Assembly (NCBI RefSeq): GCF_016595795.1
Contig: NZ_JAENHN010000028.1
Location: forward strand, 1-64,000
Length of the DNA: 64,000 nucleotides
DNA from: Clostridium yunnanense
Lineage (GTDB): Bacteria > Bacillota > Clostridia > Clostridiales > Clostridiaceae
Direction: 5' to 3'
Shown here: positions 1 to 11,002 of the stretch, in pieces
Numbering within the stretch: position 1 is the first letter of the stretch
Layout of the letters: each line of letters begins with the position of its first letter
Made by a program: the position numbers and the translations under genes
The notes under the pieces: generated by a model
What the model was told of the DNA's origin: nothing
Database searches by the model: none
What the model saw: the letters and a program-made list of their open reading frames with translations, nothing else

Positions 1-103
1 ATTTAAAGTTTAATCATAGCTTACTTACTTAGTAAGTCTTTTTTCAAAAGAATTGCTGGTTTAGTTTAAGTCTATATTTAGACTTTGTTTATCTTCTCTG
101 TTT

Positions 104-180
104 AATTTTCAAAGACCAAGTTGTTTGTTGCCGCTCATCGGCGACTTCTTTATCTTATCACTTGCAAACTTTCTTGTCAA
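104..180 (-). promoter_or_regulatory. rRNA operon promoter and leader (operon leaves the window to the left)
   Basis: Read on the minus strand there is a perfect -35 TTGACA (180-175), a 17-nt spacer and -10 TAAGAT (157-152). These are followed by a GC-rich hairpin (about 145-127) and a boxA-like GGTCTTTGAAAATT (117-104). This order is typical of clostridial pre-16S leaders, so a 16S gene should begin just left of base 1. A second copy of the -10 region, with identical flanking bases, lies at about 231-244 and may be an upstream tandem promoter with a poor -35. The 16S gene itself is not visible. Confidence 0.8.
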
Positions 181-299
181 CATTTTTTTTAATGATTCTT
201 ATTTGCTTACGATTTTGCATCGCTGTGACGTTCTTTATCTTATCATCTTAAAAGTTAATTTTGATATTATTGCAAAGTGATTATAAAAGATTAATCTGC

Positions 300-1238
300 T
301 TTTTCTATTTATTGCTTTTATTTTCTAACTATATCCCATATTGATACACCTGGTTATGTTTTCATAAAGCAACATATCATTAAAGTTAATTAAGCTCTAC
401 TTAAAGCTCAATAACTGAATTTATCTTACATAAAAGCTATTCAATCTTATAGAGTATTTTATAAGATGTAAGATTTCTGTTACATTAAGGCTATACGAAT
501 CTAATTATTATTTAAAATAGAGCTTAAATAGTTTCAGTCATTAATAATTCACTATCACCAAATATCATCAACTTCGTATTATAATTAAATATAAAAGTTG
601 GATTGTTTCGCACCTCAACTCTTGTCTATTTATTTCTTAAGAACATTCATATCAAAATTTTTCTATACTTATAATGTTTTAAACAACATGATCTAAATAA
701 TTGATTAATAAAAACATTGCCTTATTAAACCATTAAAGAAATCATTGAATTAATCTTTTTTAACTACTTTTACGTATGTTCATTGATAAATGTATAATAG
801 TAAATTTACAAGATTATATTTTATGTATTACTTTTTATATGAATATTTATAAGCCTCATGAAATAAATAGGCTAAGTTAGCTTAAATAGATTGTCTATTT
901 AAATATATAAAAATTAAAAAAGTTAAAAAGATAAAATCTTAACTTTTTAACTTTTTTTAAATTTAACTTTTTAAAAAGTTATGCTTATAATGCAGGTTTA
1001 GATGTATTTTAGAAAAGACCTTATATGTATAAAACATACTTTACTTATGACTTATAATCTATACATTTGCAAATTTATAAGCTAAAACTTACAAACATTA
1101 TACTAATCTTTTTTACTATTTAGCTTAATAAAACTTAATCACTCAAAGATCTACATTAATTATAAAATTCAAAACAATAAGAGAGTTTAAATTTAGATTT
1201 AAAAATTATACGTTTTGTATTTTTGTAGACAATAAGAA
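300..1238. other. Long AT-rich non-coding interval between rRNA promoter and gyrA terminator
   Basis: No convincing gene is present. It holds several inverted repeats. TTAAGCTCTA (390-399) is complementary to 518-527, and 410-419 is complementary to 533-542 with one mismatch; these two pairings cross. A hairpin ATCTTATA/TATAAGAT lies at 444-469. A perfect 15-bp A/T hairpin spans 916-957 with arms ending in T and A runs, so it could act as a weak terminator on either strand. Function unknown. Confidence 0.5.
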
Positions 1239-1276
1239 AAGGGCCATCTTAATAACAATTCTATAAGATGGCCCTT
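1239..1276 (-). terminator. gyrA terminator
   Basis: Perfect 13-bp stem (1239-1251 with 1264-1276, core GGGCCATC) and a 12-nt loop. On the minus strand it lies 25 nt past the gyrA stop and is followed by a T-rich run. Confidence 0.85.
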
Positions 1277-1301
1277 AAATATACTTTTATTCTATTGAAC
1301 T

Positions 1302-3869
1302 TTATTCTTCATTGTCAGTATCTTGATCTTCTTCTGCTCTCTCAAGCAATTCATCTAAACTATTATCTTCATCATATACTACTGGAACTTCTTCTAACTC
1401 TACAGCTACATCACTTCCATCAGTATCACCATCATCAGTCGAAGACTTTTCAGTGTATGGTATTTTTGCTATAGCAACTACCTTCTCTTCTTCTACAGTT
1501 CTCATAAGAGTAACACCCATTGTAGCTCTACTTGTAACTGATATGTCAGAAACATTAATTCTTATAGCAACACCACTACTATTTATAAGCATTAATTCAT
1601 CATCAATCTTACATATAGTCGCACCAACTACCTTACCAGTCTTCTCTGCTAACTTATATGTTATTAATCCCATACCACCTCTATTTTGAACCTTATATTC
1701 AGATACAGGTGTTCTTTTACCAAATCCATTTTCACTTATTACTAACACATCTTCATCATCAACAGCTATATCCATACAAACTGCCATGTCATCTTTTCTT
1801 AGATTCATAGCCTTTACACCTGAAGCTGTTCTTCCCATTGGTCTTACATCTTGCTCATTGAATCTTATTGCATAACCATTTTGGGTAACTATCATTATGT
1901 TAGCATCTCCATAAGTTACTTTTGCCTTTAGAAGCTCATCTTCTTCTCTTAAACCTATAGCTATTAAACCATTCTTTCTTATATTCTGGAACTCACTAAG
2001 TGGAGTCTTTTTTACTAAACCTTTCTTAGTTGCCATAAATAAGAATCCATCTTGATTCATATCCTTTATAGTTAAAACAGTATAAATTCTTTCATCTTGT
2101 TCTAAAGGTAATATATTTATAAGATTTGTTCCCTTTGCAGCTCTTCCTGCATCTGGTATCTCATAAGCCTTAAGCTTAAATACCTTACCTCTATTAGTAA
2201 AGAATAGTAAGTTAGTATGAGTTGAAGTTATGAATACATTCTCTACAAAGTCATCTTCTTTTGTAGTCATTGCCTGTATTCCCTTGCCCCCTCTTCTTTG
2301 AGCGGAGTAAGTATCAGCTAATATTCTCTTAATATAACCACTATGAGTTAATGTGATAACAACTTCTTGCTCTTGAATTAAGTCTTCATAATCTATTTCA
2401 TTCTGATTCTTAGTAATTTCAGTTCTTCTTTCATCAGAATATCTAGCCTTTATTTCAAGAAGTTCTTCTTTTATAACACTTAGAAGTTTTTCTTCACTTC
2501 CTAGTATCTCATTTAAGTAATTGATAAGTTTCATTATTTCGTTGTACTCATCTTCAATCTTATCTCTCTCTAATCCAGTAAGTCTTCTAAGTCTCATATC
2601 TAAAATTGCTTGAGTCTGAACATCACTCAATCCAAACTTTTCTCTTAATTCATTTCTAGCAATTTCAGTAGTCTTAGAATTTCTTATTATGCTTATAACT
2701 TCATCTATGTGATCAAGTGCTATTCTTAAACCTTCTAATACGTGAGCTCTTTCTTGAGCCTTGTTTAATTCGAATACTGTTCTTCTTGTAATAACTTGTT
2801 TTTGGAATGCTATATAGTGAACCAGTACCTGTTTTAGATTCAAAACCTGAGGTTCATTATCTACTAGGGCTAGCATTATAACCCCAAATGTATCTTGCAT
2901 TTTAGTATGTTTATATAATAAGTTAAGAACTACATTTGGATTTGCATCTCTTTTAAGTTCTATTACTATTCTCATACCATCTCTGTCTGATTCATCTCTT
3001 AAGTCAGATATGCCGTTTATCTTTTTATCTTTTACTAAGTCAGCAATATTTTCTATTAATTTTGCCTTATTAACTTGATAAGGTAACTCAGTAACAATAA
3101 TCTTATGTCTGCCTTTTTCTTCTTCTATGTTAGCTTTAGCTCTTACAACAACTTTTCCCTTACCAGTTTCATAAGCTTCTCTTATACCTGAGAGCCCCAT
3201 TATTGTCCCTGCAGTAGGGAAATCTGGTCCTTTTATATGTCCCATAAGTTCTAGTATAGAACTTTCTGGGTTATCTATAAGCATTATTGTACCGTCTATA
3301 ACTTCCCCTAGATTATGAGGAGGTATATTAGTAGCCATACCAACAGCTATACCAGATGATCCATTTACTAGTAAATTAGGAAATCTAGATGGAATAACAA
3401 TAGGTTCTTGTTCTTCACCATCAAAGTTATCCATAAAATCAACTGTATTCTTATTTATATCTCTTAGCATTTCAACAGCTATCTTATTCATCTTTGCTTC
3501 TGTATATCTCATAGCAGCTGCTGAATCACCATCAACAGAACCAAAATTTCCATGGCCATCTACAAGCATATATCTCATAGAGAAATCTTGAGCCATTCTT
3601 ACAAGAGCATCATAAACTGATGTATCTCCATGTGGATGGTACTTACCTAAAACTTCTCCGACTATTCTTGCACACTTTCTATAACCTTTATCTGGTGCTA
3701 AACCAAGTTCATGCATAGAATAAAGTATTCTTCTATGAACTGGTTTCAAACCATCTCGTACATCTGGAAGTGCTCTACCTACTATAACACTCATAGCGTA
3801 GTCTATATAACACTTCTTCATTTCATTTTTTATGTCAACTGGAAGAACTTTTCCCTCATTTAAATTCAT
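1302..3869 (-). CDS. gyrA: DNA gyrase subunit A
   Basis: Breakage-reunion subunit of DNA gyrase, which introduces negative supercoils with GyrB. The 855-aa length is normal. Counting from the ATG at 3869, the catalytic tyrosine is Tyr122 in RYTEAKM. The quinolone-resistance region reads [10 protein letters not shown], giving Thr83 and Asp87, which are common susceptible-type residues. The GyrA box QRRGGKG that opens the DNA-wrapping C-terminal domain is present, and the protein ends in an acidic tail. The ATG at 3869 is chosen because an upstream in-frame GTG at 3878 is part of the AGAGGTG ribosome site. It follows gyrB by 20 nt and ends at a strong terminator. Confidence 0.98.
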   Translation of the reverse strand: MNLNEGKVLPVDIKNEMKKCYIDYAMSVIVGRALPDVRDGLKPVHRRILYSMHELGLAPDKGYRKCARIVGEVLGKYHPHGDTSVYDALVRMAQDFSMRYMLVDGHGNFGSVDGDSAAAMRYTEAKMNKIAVEMLRDINKNTVDFMDNFDGEEQEPIVIPSRFPNLLVNGSSGIAVGMATNIPPHNLGEVIDGTIMLIDNPESSILELMGHIKGPDFPTAGTIMGLSGIREAYETGKGKVVVRAKANIEEEKGRHKIIVTELPYQVNKAKLIENIADLVKDKKINGISDLRDESDRDGMRIVIELKRDANPNVVLNLLYKHTKMQDTFGVIMLALVDNEPQVLNLKQVLVHYIAFQKQVITRRTVFELNKAQERAHVLEGLRIALDHIDEVISIIRNSKTTEIARNELREKFGLSDVQTQAILDMRLRRLTGLERDKIEDEYNEIMKLINYLNEILGSEEKLLSVIKEELLEIKARYSDERRTEITKNQNEIDYEDLIQEQEVVITLTHSGYIKRILADTYSAQRRGGKGIQAMTTKEDDFVENVFITSTHTNLLFFTNRGKVFKLKAYEIPDAGRAAKGTNLINILPLEQDERIYTVLTIKDMNQDGFLFMATKKGLVKKTPLSEFQNIRKNGLIAIGLREEDELLKAKVTYGDANIMIVTQNGYAIRFNEQDVRPMGRTASGVKAMNLRKDDMAVCMDIAVDDEDVLVISENGFGKRTPVSEYKVQNRGGMGLITYKLAEKTGKVVGATICKIDDELMLINSSGVAIRINVSDISVTSRATMGVTLMRTVEEEKVVAIAKIPYTEKSSTDDGDTDGSDVAVELEEVPVVYDEDNSLDELLERAEEDQDTDNEE

Positions 3870-3889
3870 GTACTTCACCTCTTTTAGTA

Positions 3890-5800
3890 CTAAACATCTA
3901 AATTACTTACATACTTAGCATTTTGTTGGATAAACTCTCTTCTTGGTTCAACCTTATCTCCCATAAGTATTGTGAATATCTCATCTGCAGCCATCGCATC
4001 TTCAATGGAAACCTTAAGAAGTATTCTTCTCTCTGGATCCATAGTTGTATCCCAAAGCTGGCTAGCATTCATTTCTCCGAGACCTTTGTATCTTTGTATG
4101 CCTACAGAATTATCCTTACCACCAATCTCCACTAATTTATCCTCTAATTCCTTATCAGTATAAACATAGTAATCTTTCTTTGCTTTAGAGATTTTATAAA
4201 GTGGTGGCTGAGCTATATATACATGCCCTTGATCTACAAGTTCTCTCATGTATCTGTAGAAGAACGTTAATAATAAAGTTCTTATATGTGCTCCATCAAC
4301 GTCAGCATCCGTCATTATTATTATTCTATTGTATCTTAATTTCTCAACATCAAAATCTTTTCCTATTCCACCACCAAAAGCAGTTACCATAGAACGTATA
4401 GTATCAGATCCTAATATCTTATCTAGCCTCTGCTTTTCAACATTCATTATTTTACCCCTCAAAGGTAAAATTGCTTGGAACCTTCTGTTTCTTCCTTGCT
4501 TAGCAGAGCCCCCTGCGGAATCTCCCTCAACTATGTATATTTCACACTCTAAAGGATCTTTAGATGAGCAATCTGCAAGTTTACCTGGTAGAGTTGATCT
4601 CTCAAGAACTGACTTTCTCGTAAGTTCCCTTGCTTTTCTAGCTGCGTCTCTTGCTCTTTGAGCAAGTAATGACTTTTCTATGATAACTTTTCCAACTGCA
4701 GGGTTCTCCTCTAAGAATTCACTTATACCTTCTCCAGCTATGCTATCAACTACACTTCTAACTTCACTATTTCCAAGCTTAGTTTTAGTTTGGCCTTCAA
4801 ATTGTGGCTCAGATATCTTTATTGATACAACAGCTGTCAAACCTTCTCTTATATCATCACCAGATAAATTCTTTTCATTTTCCTTAAGGTAGCCAAACTT
4901 TTTACCATAATCATTAAATACTCTCGTCAATGCAGCTTTAAAGCCAATAAGATGTGTTCCACCTTCAACTGTATCTATATTGTTTGCAAAGGAGAACATA
5001 TTTTCATTATATCCATCATGATATTGTAGAGATACCTCAACAACTATACCGTCTCTAACACCTTCAACATATATTGGTTCATCGTGCAGTACTTCCTTGT
5101 TTCTGTTTAAGTAACTTACAAATGATTTTATACCACCTTCATAAAAGTAGTTCTCACTCTTTCCATCTCTTTCGTCTGTAAGTTGTATGTTTATTCCTTT
5201 ATTTAAAAATGCTAGTTCTCTTAACCTTTGAGATAAAACTTCAAAATCATAAACAGTTTCCTCAAAAATTTCATGATCAGGCTTAAAATGAGTTTTTGTT
5301 CCCTGTCCGTCATCTTCACCAATCTTAGTGAGTTCACTTGTAACATTTCCCTTTGAGTAAGTTTGCCTCCATACACTTCCTTCTCTAGTTACGGTAACTT
5401 CGCATAATTCTGACAAGGCATTAACTACAGATGCACCTACTCCATGTAATCCACCTGATACCTTGTATCCTCCTCCGCCAAACTTACCACCAGCATGAAG
5501 AACTGTCATAATTACCTCAACAGTGGATTTACCCATTTTAGGATGTATACCTACAGGCATACCTCTTCCATCATCAATTACAGTTATTGAATTGTCTTCA
5601 TGTATATAAACTTCTATATTCTTGCAATAACCAGCAAGAGCTTCGTCTATACTATTGTCTACAATTTCGTATACAAGATGATGAAGCCCTCTTGAACTAG
5701 TACTACCAATATACATTCCTGGTCTCTTTCTAACTGCTTCAAGACCTTCTAGCACTTGAATTTGACTTTCATCATAACTCTGTTTAATATGTTCCACCAC
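3890..5800 (-). CDS. gyrB: DNA gyrase subunit B
   Basis: ATPase subunit of gyrase, 636 aa. N-terminal GHKL ATPase motifs are clear: [19 protein letters not shown] and the glycine-rich lid [10 protein letters not shown]. They are followed by the transducer domain and the TOPRIM motifs EGDSAGG and [11 protein letters not shown], and a C-terminal [10 protein letters not shown] block that contacts GyrA. It is the short form without a large TOPRIM insertion. The start is GTG (a second GTG follows directly), preceded by AGGAGG at good spacing. It lies between remB and gyrA in the leftward cluster and is probably co-transcribed with gyrA. Confidence 0.98.
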   Translation of the reverse strand: MVEHIKQSYDESQIQVLEGLEAVRKRPGMYIGSTSSRGLHHLVYEIVDNSIDEALAGYCKNIEVYIHEDNSITVIDDGRGMPVGIHPKMGKSTVEVIMTVLHAGGKFGGGGYKVSGGLHGVGASVVNALSELCEVTVTREGSVWRQTYSKGNVTSELTKIGEDDGQGTKTHFKPDHEIFEETVYDFEVLSQRLRELAFLNKGINIQLTDERDGKSENYFYEGGIKSFVSYLNRNKEVLHDEPIYVEGVRDGIVVEVSLQYHDGYNENMFSFANNIDTVEGGTHLIGFKAALTRVFNDYGKKFGYLKENEKNLSGDDIREGLTAVVSIKISEPQFEGQTKTKLGNSEVRSVVDSIAGEGISEFLEENPAVGKVIIEKSLLAQRARDAARKARELTRKSVLERSTLPGKLADCSSKDPLECEIYIVEGDSAGGSAKQGRNRRFQAILPLRGKIMNVEKQRLDKILGSDTIRSMVTAFGGGIGKDFDVEKLRYNRIIIMTDADVDGAHIRTLLLTFFYRYMRELVDQGHVYIAQPPLYKISKAKKDYYVYTDKELEDKLVEIGGKDNSVGIQRYKGLGEMNASQLWDTTMDPERRILLKVSIEDAMAADEIFTILMGDKVEPRREFIQQNAKYVSNLDV

Positions 5801-5856
5801 TCAATTCCTCCTAAAATTTAATAAACTAAGTAATACAAAATTAGATATCGGACGAT

Positions 5857-6117
5857 TTATGGCGTATAATCTATATCCGTTCTTTTTGTAAGTGTAGATG
5901 AGGATATTGGAGAAAGATATATCTTACTTTTCTTATCCACTTCAGCAATTACAAAAGATTTGGGTTTATCATTAGTTATCCTTTCTACAAACCCATCTTC
6001 TTCTGCCATTCTTAAGAACTGGCTAGTATCACTACTATACATAGTAGTTTGTATATCAAAAATACCAATAACATCTTTGATTGGAACCACAACATTTTCC
6101 CCTAAGTGTAAAAACAA
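5857..6117 (-). CDS. remB: RemB-like DUF370 protein (YaaB family)
   Basis: An 86-aa protein of the DUF370 family, to which the Bacillus matrix regulators RemA and RemB belong. It opens with the family pattern FLHLGENVVVPIKDVIGIFD and then has a variable tail. B. subtilis keeps remB (yaaB) in exactly this slot between recF and gyrB, which supports the name. RemA is a DNA-binding regulator; the role of the RemB type in clostridia is not established. Start is TTG with GGAGGAG upstream; recF ends 14 nt before it. Confidence 0.85.
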   Translation of the reverse strand: MFLHLGENVVVPIKDVIGIFDIQTTMYSSDTSQFLRMAEEDGFVERITNDKPKSFVIAEVDKKSKIYLSPISSSTLTKRTDIDYTP

Positions 6118-6131
6118 TTAAAACTCCTCCT

Positions 6132-7217
6132 CTATGTTAGAATTATTCCATCCTGAACCTTAAAAACCCTAGCTTTTTCATCTAGGTACTCAGTTAGATC
6201 TTCTATTCCAGTGCAAGTTATAACAGTCTGTATCTGCCCTATAGAAGTTAAAACATATCTTTTTCTATTAAAGTCCAACTCAGAAAGCACATCATCTAAA
6301 AGTAAAACTGGGTATTCTCCCGTTATATCTTTTATAATTCTTAGTGATGCAAATTTTATTGATAACACAGCTGTTCTTTGTTGCCCTTGAGACCCATAAC
6401 TTTTAGCATCTATATCATTAATCAAAATCAAGAAATCATCTCTATGCGGCCCAATAGAAGTAAGTCTCTTTTCTATATCCTTACTTCTATTCTTCTCTAG
6501 CCCTTCTAAAAAAGACTTTTTAATATCATCTAAGTTCTTAATACTAGATAAATACCTAAACTCTATTGCTTCCTTACCAGATGTTATTTCGTTATGTACA
6601 ATTTTGCCATGCTCGTTGAGCTTATCTATATACTTGATTCTTTCCCTAACTATGTATTCTGCGAATTCACTAAGTTGTAAGTCATATATATCTAGCATAG
6701 ATACATCTACTTTTTTTTGTTTTAAAACGGTGTTTCTCTCGTTTAATATCTTGTTGTATTGAACTAAACTATAGTAATACTTTTTATTTAATTGAGAGAG
6801 CTCCATATCCAAAAACTTTCTTCTTATTCCAGGGCTTTCTTTTACAATCTTTAAGTCTTCAGGCGAAAACATAACAACATTAAAGACACCTACTAATTCT
6901 CCAATTTTATTTATTTTAATTGAATTAACCTTAATAGCTTTTTTACCATCTTTGAATATATTGATATCAATTCTTTTATCTATTCTCTCTTTACCTACAC
7001 TTAAGCTTATAAACGATTTTTCTGAATCCCAATTAACAAGTTCCTTATCTCTATTGGTCCTATGAGATTTAGCAAAGCCACAATAATACATAGCCTCTAA
7101 TATGTTCGTTTTTCCTTGAGCATTATCTCCCATAAAAACATTAACATTTCTTCCTAGATCAATAGTTATATTTCTATAATTTCTGTACTCAAGTAACATA
7201 ATCTTTTTTATATACAT
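6132..7217 (-). CDS. recF: DNA replication/repair protein RecF
   Basis: SMC-like ATPase that loads RecA at single-strand gaps through RecFOR. The 361-aa length fits. Walker A is GDNAQGKTN near residue 30, the ABC-type signature lies in GSQGQQRTAVLSIK, and Walker B is PVLLLDDVLSELD. The protein begins with the typical RecF opening MYIKKIMLLEYRNYRN. It lies between yaaA and remB in the dnaA-gyrA cluster. Confidence 0.97.
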   Translation of the reverse strand: MYIKKIMLLEYRNYRNITIDLGRNVNVFMGDNAQGKTNILEAMYYCGFAKSHRTNRDKELVNWDSEKSFISLSVGKERIDKRIDINIFKDGKKAIKVNSIKINKIGELVGVFNVVMFSPEDLKIVKESPGIRRKFLDMELSQLNKKYYYSLVQYNKILNERNTVLKQKKVDVSMLDIYDLQLSEFAEYIVRERIKYIDKLNEHGKIVHNEITSGKEAIEFRYLSSIKNLDDIKKSFLEGLEKNRSKDIEKRLTSIGPHRDDFLILINDIDAKSYGSQGQQRTAVLSIKFASLRIIKDITGEYPVLLLDDVLSELDFNRKRYVLTSIGQIQTVITCTGIEDLTEYLDEKARVFKVQDGIILT

Positions 7218-7274
7218 ATAAGCACCTATTTAATTATACCACATTTATTAATGGCATATCTTATTTAAATATTA

Positions 7275-7481
7275 CTAAATTATTTTGTAATCTTCATTAT
7301 CAAATGTAACTACATCGTTTATTTTAAGCTTTTTTCCTCTTTGAATACATACCTCTCCATTTACAAGTACATCGCCTTCTTGAACGTAAATTTTAGCTTC
7401 TGCTCCAGTCGAAGCAGCTCCACACCACTTTAAGAATGCATCTAATTTTATAAATTCGGTATTAATTTTAATTTCATTCAT
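7275..7481 (-). CDS. yaaA: S4-domain RNA-binding protein YaaA (RlbA)
   Basis: A 68-aa protein made of a single S4 RNA-binding fold: LDAFLKWCGAASTGAEAK, then VYVQEGDVLVNGE-like and RGKKLKINDVV segments. The B. subtilis homologue between dnaN and recF is YaaA (RlbA), linked to ribosome assembly. The residues and gene position match. I see no clear Shine-Dalgarno before the ATG at 7481. Confidence 0.92.
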   Translation of the reverse strand: MNEIKINTEFIKLDAFLKWCGAASTGAEAKIYVQEGDVLVNGEVCIQRGKKLKINDVVTFDNEDYKII

Positions 7482-7565
7482 TATATTGTTAAAGTTTTAA
7501 CTATAATGCTTTCTTATTGTGATTTTTCACAAAAGCATCTATTTAGCAAAACCTACTCCTTATTT

Positions 7566-8666
7566 TTATTTAACCAATCTTACTGGTACTACTAAGTATT
7601 TACTATTTTCATTGATTTTATTTTTTATAACACAAGGAGATACACTACTTGTAAGCTCAAGTATAACTTCATCTTCCTCCATATTCTTAAGAACATCTAA
7701 TAGGTATTTTGAGTTAAATGCAATTTGTATTCCTTCACCTTGCATATTAACAGATATCTCTTCTCTAACTTTTCCCAATTGAGAATTAGATGTTATAACC
7801 ATAGCATCATCTTGGATATCTAATTTAATTAAATTACTATTTCCTTCTTTTGCCATTAATGATGCTCTCTCTATACTATTTTGTAAAGGTTGCTTCTTTA
7901 CAGTAACACACATTTTATATTCTTGAGGAAGAATTGAATTGTATTGAATAAACTCGCCTTCAAGTAATCTTGATATTATCTTAGTTTGACCTAAGTTAAA
8001 CAATATATGATTTGTTGTAAATGTTATGTTAACTAAATCTTCACTGTCTTCTAATATCTTAGCAACTTCATTTAAGGTTTTTCCTGGAATTACTGCATTT
8101 ATAGTGTTTTGAGAATCTATAATTTCTCTTCTTAGTGCTAATCTATATCCATCTAATGCAACTAAATTTAAATAATTATCCTTAACTTCGAACAATATTC
8201 CTTGTAGGATCGGTCTTATTTCATCTTGTGCAATTGCAAAGGACGTTCCTTTTATCATATTTTTTAATTGATTTTGAGGAACTGAAAAAATCATATTTTC
8301 ATTAATATTTGGTAAACTAGGAAAATCATCTGGACTCATGTAAATTAAGTTAAATACTGATTTTTGGCAAGTTATCTGAATTACACTATTATCAAGTGTC
8401 TCTATCTTAACTTCATCGTTAGGTAACTTTCGAATTATTTCTCCAAATATTTTAGCATCTACTACAATTGAGCCTTTCTCTATAATATCTGCTTCTAGTT
8501 TTGTTTCAATACTTACATCTTTATCAGATCCAATAAGAGTTAGAGTATTATTAGTTGCATTAATATACACTCCTTCTAATATAGGCATTGTTGATCTTCC
8601 TGTTATAGCCTTTTGAACTATTGAAATAGAATCTTGTAGTTTACTTTTATCACATATAAAAATCAA
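7566..8666 (-). CDS. dnaN: DNA polymerase III sliding clamp (beta subunit)
   Basis: Ring-shaped processivity clamp, 366 aa. Three repeated clamp folds can be followed, and the protein ends in the family tail KYLVVPVRLVK. Start is TTG (8666) with AAGGAGG 9 nt upstream. It follows dnaA after a 260-bp spacer that carries origin elements, the usual Firmicutes arrangement. Confidence 0.97.
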   Translation of the reverse strand: MIFICDKSKLQDSISIVQKAITGRSTMPILEGVYINATNNTLTLIGSDKDVSIETKLEADIIEKGSIVVDAKIFGEIIRKLPNDEVKIETLDNSVIQITCQKSVFNLIYMSPDDFPSLPNINENMIFSVPQNQLKNMIKGTSFAIAQDEIRPILQGILFEVKDNYLNLVALDGYRLALRREIIDSQNTINAVIPGKTLNEVAKILEDSEDLVNITFTTNHILFNLGQTKIISRLLEGEFIQYNSILPQEYKMCVTVKKQPLQNSIERASLMAKEGNSNLIKLDIQDDAMVITSNSQLGKVREEISVNMQGEGIQIAFNSKYLLDVLKNMEEDEVILELTSSVSPCVIKNKINENSKYLVVPVRLVK

Positions 8667-8926
8667 AGTGAAAACCTCCTTAATTAATTAACAAGTAATG
8701 ATGTATAGATATATATAAATAAATAATTAATTACAGTAATAATAGTAGTAGGGGCTGGGGATTTGTTGAAAAGTACCTCTAGCCTTTAAAACAAGCCAAA
8801 AAACAGTAAAAAAATACTGTGGATAAGTTGTTATGGATTTTGTAACTTATCCACATTATTCACCGAGTAGCATTCAAATTTAAGTTATCCACAGGATATT
8901 ATAAGGTTATTATGTACAGATGTTAG
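8667..8926. other. oriC, dnaA-dnaN half: DnaA boxes, GC block, DnaA-trio-like run and AT-rich element
   Basis: Three perfect TTATCCACA boxes: 8847-8855 and 8885-8893 on plus, 8818-8826 on minus. A weaker TGTTGAAAA box lies at 8764-8772. Next to it is GGGCTGGGG (8752-8760), preceded by five TAG/TAA triplets (8737-8751) and a strongly AT-rich stretch (8690-8736). Box, GC block, trio repeats and AT-rich DNA in this order match the basal unwinding system described for B. subtilis. This is the likely strand-opening site. Confidence 0.8.
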
Positions 8927-10288
8927 TTATTTTTGAGTCAGCTTCTTTGTTATGTCATTTACTGTGTTTTGAAGAACTTCATCAGACTTTAATCCGCCTG
9001 ATATCTTTTCGTATGCATGTATTACTGTTGTATGATCTCGTCCTCCAAATTCTTCACCTATTTTAGGAAGAGACATATCTGTCAACTTTCTTGAAAGGTA
9101 CATTGCAATTTGTCTAGGATAAGCTACATTTCTAGTTCTTCTCTGAGATTTTAAATCTTCTACTCTTAAATTAAAGTAATTTGAAACTGTTTCTTGAATC
9201 AATTCTATAGTAATATGATTTCCTTGTTTGTTAGATATAATATCTTTTAATGCTTCTGAAGCAAGATCAACAGTTATTTCTCTATTTGTTAATGAAGAAT
9301 AAGCAACTATTCTTATAAGAGCACCTTCAAGTTCTCTTATATTTGATTTAATTTTTGTAGCTATGTAGACCATAACTTCATTTGCTACGTTTAATTTTTC
9401 TACGTCAGCCTTTTTTTTCAATATTGCCATTCTTGTCTCAAAATCTGGTGCTTGAGTATCTGCTATTAGTCCCCATTCAAATCTTGACCTCAATCTATCT
9501 TCTAACGTAGGGATTTCTTTTGGTGGTCTATCTGAAGATAGGATAATTTGTTTATTGGCTTCATGAAGTGTATTAAATGTATGGAAAAACTCTTCCTGAG
9601 TTCGTTCTTTTCCTGCAATAAATTGAATATCATCTATTAGAAGAACATCTACATTTCTATATTTATTCCTAAATTCTTCGTTAGTATCATCCTTGATTGC
9701 ATTTATCAATTCATTTGTAAATTTTTCAGAAGATACATAAACTACTTTAGCCTTAGGATTATTCTTTAGAATATAATGGCCAATAGCATGCATTAAGTGG
9801 GTTTTTCCAAGACCAACTCCTCCATATATAAATAAAGGATTATATGCTTTGGCTGGAGATTCCGCTACTGCAAGGGATGCTGCATGAGCAAATCTATTAC
9901 TATTACCTATTACGAATGAATCGAAAGTATATTTAGGATTTAAGGTAGCAGACATTTCATCATTAACGCTAACCACAGTATTATTAGAAGCCTCTTCTCT
10001 ACTTGGTGTAGCTGAAATCTGTTTTTCTTCCTGAAGCTCGGATTGGATTAGGAATTCAATATTATATTTTTTAGAAGAAACCAGTTTGATTGCCTGCACG
10101 AAAAGAGTTTTGTAACGCTTCTCTATTATATCTTTTGTGAAATCATTTGGGACACTAAATTTTATTGAATCTGAATCCATAGATATAGGTTCACAACTCT
10201 TTATCCAGGTATTAAAGCTTACCTCAGACATCTCACCCTTCATTATATTCAATGTTTTCTCCCATATTTGGTTTAGTTGGGCATCCAT
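8927..10288 (-). CDS. dnaA: Chromosomal replication initiator DnaA
   Basis: AAA+ initiator that binds DnaA boxes and melts oriC; 453 aa. Domain I is at the N terminus, followed by a short variable linker. AAA+ motifs are Walker [11 protein letters not shown], Walker [10 protein letters not shown] and the sensor/arginine region [12 protein letters not shown]. Domain IV ends with the DnaA signature [15 protein letters not shown]. The ATG at 10288 has a GGAGG-type ribosome site. DnaA boxes on both flanks suggest autoregulation. Confidence 0.98.
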   Translation of the reverse strand: MDAQLNQIWEKTLNIMKGEMSEVSFNTWIKSCEPISMDSDSIKFSVPNDFTKDIIEKRYKTLFVQAIKLVSSKKYNIEFLIQSELQEEKQISATPSREEASNNTVVSVNDEMSATLNPKYTFDSFVIGNSNRFAHAASLAVAESPAKAYNPLFIYGGVGLGKTHLMHAIGHYILKNNPKAKVVYVSSEKFTNELINAIKDDTNEEFRNKYRNVDVLLIDDIQFIAGKERTQEEFFHTFNTLHEANKQIILSSDRPPKEIPTLEDRLRSRFEWGLIADTQAPDFETRMAILKKKADVEKLNVANEVMVYIATKIKSNIRELEGALIRIVAYSSLTNREITVDLASEALKDIISNKQGNHITIELIQETVSNYFNLRVEDLKSQRRTRNVAYPRQIAMYLSRKLTDMSLPKIGEEFGGRDHTTVIHAYEKISGGLKSDEVLQNTVNDITKKLTQK

Positions 10289-10710
10289 TTCCTATCCTCC
10301 AGTCAAAAAATTTTTTATTAGCAATTTCTAATAATAACAGTTTATTCACAAAAATATATACACCCTATTAAGATGATTGACTATGTAAATAAAATTATTC
10401 ACATGTTGATAACTATGTTAATAATTTTCATCATAAAAACTTATCAACATATGTTAATATATATTAAATAACACTATCAACAGCGGTATAATAATAGAAA
10501 AATGGCTAAAAATATATAATGTATAAGCCACTTATATACACAAAGCAATGACTTATACACAGACTTATCAACAGCTGTGGATAAGTATTAGTGGGTCAAC
10601 AATTTATGCACAGCCACCACCTAATCATATCATAAAGAAATAAGCCTGTTCAATAACTTATCCACAAAAAATATATGCTATTATAAAATTATCAACAACT
10701 ATTGATTTTC
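10289..10710. other. oriC, upstream half: cluster of DnaA boxes between dnaA and rpmH
   Basis: Matches to TTATNCACA: 10342-10350, 10395-10403, 10553-10561, 10604-10612 and 10658-10666 on plus, and TGTGGATAA at 10576-10584 on minus. TTATCAACA-type weaker boxes: 10441-10449, 10565-10573 and 10689-10697. The boxes are embedded in very AT-rich DNA. Together with the 8667-8926 half this forms a bipartite origin flanking dnaA. Confidence 0.9.
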
Positions 10711-10739
10711 TTGACATAAGAACACTTGAAATATATAAT
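10711..10739 (+). promoter_or_regulatory. rpmH promoter
   Basis: Consensus TTGACA (10711-10716), 17-nt spacer, TATAAT (10734-10739). It lies directly after the last DnaA box and about 90 nt before rpmH. Confidence 0.9.
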
Positions 10740-10828
10740 TAAAAAGTAAATCTTAAAATCAATAAGATTCAGTGACAGAATAGTTTTTTTACTATACAAC
10801 ATAATTAATTGAAGGGGGTGTATTATAG

Positions 10829-10963
10829 ATGTTCATGACATACCAACCTAAAAAGAAACAAAGAAAAAGAGAACATGGCTTCAGAAAGAGAATGGCTACT
10901 GCATCAGGTAGAACTGTTCTTAAGAGAAGAAGACAAAAAGGTAGAAAGAGATTGACAGCATAA
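10829..10963 (+). CDS. rpmH: Ribosomal protein bL34
   Basis: A 44-aa, very basic protein reading [18 protein letters not shown] at the start and ending [12 protein letters not shown], the L34 family signature. The MFMTYQPKK opening is typical of clostridia, so the first ATG (10829), 8 nt after AAGGGGGTG, is used. It is the first rightward gene after oriC and is followed by a hairpin and rnpA. Confidence 0.97.
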   Translation: MFMTYQPKKKQRKREHGFRKRMATASGRTVLKRRRQKGRKRLTA

Positions 10964-11002
10964 GGGCCGCTTTAGTGGCCTTTTTCTGCAATTGCAGAAA
11001 AA
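10962..11002 (+). terminator. rpmH-rnpA intercistronic hairpins (partial terminator)
   Basis: Stem GGCCGC/GTGGCC (10965-10980, TTTA loop) is followed by a T run, giving a plausible leaky terminator just after rpmH. The T run is also the left arm of a perfect palindrome centred at 10991/10992 (core CTGCAATTGCAG, arms 11 bp). Its right arm runs into the A-rich start of the rnpA ribosome site (AAGGAG, 11003-11008). This may set the high L34 to low RnpA ratio. Confidence 0.6.

Noticed and set aside
1268-1474. Leu/His-rich plus-strand frame at the gyrA end
   Set aside because: Antisense to the acidic GyrA tail, which produces such composition; the start lies within the gyrA terminator.
4329-4661. 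110-codon plus-strand frame across gyrB
   Set aside because: Antisense shadow of the TOPRIM region of gyrB; no initiation signals.
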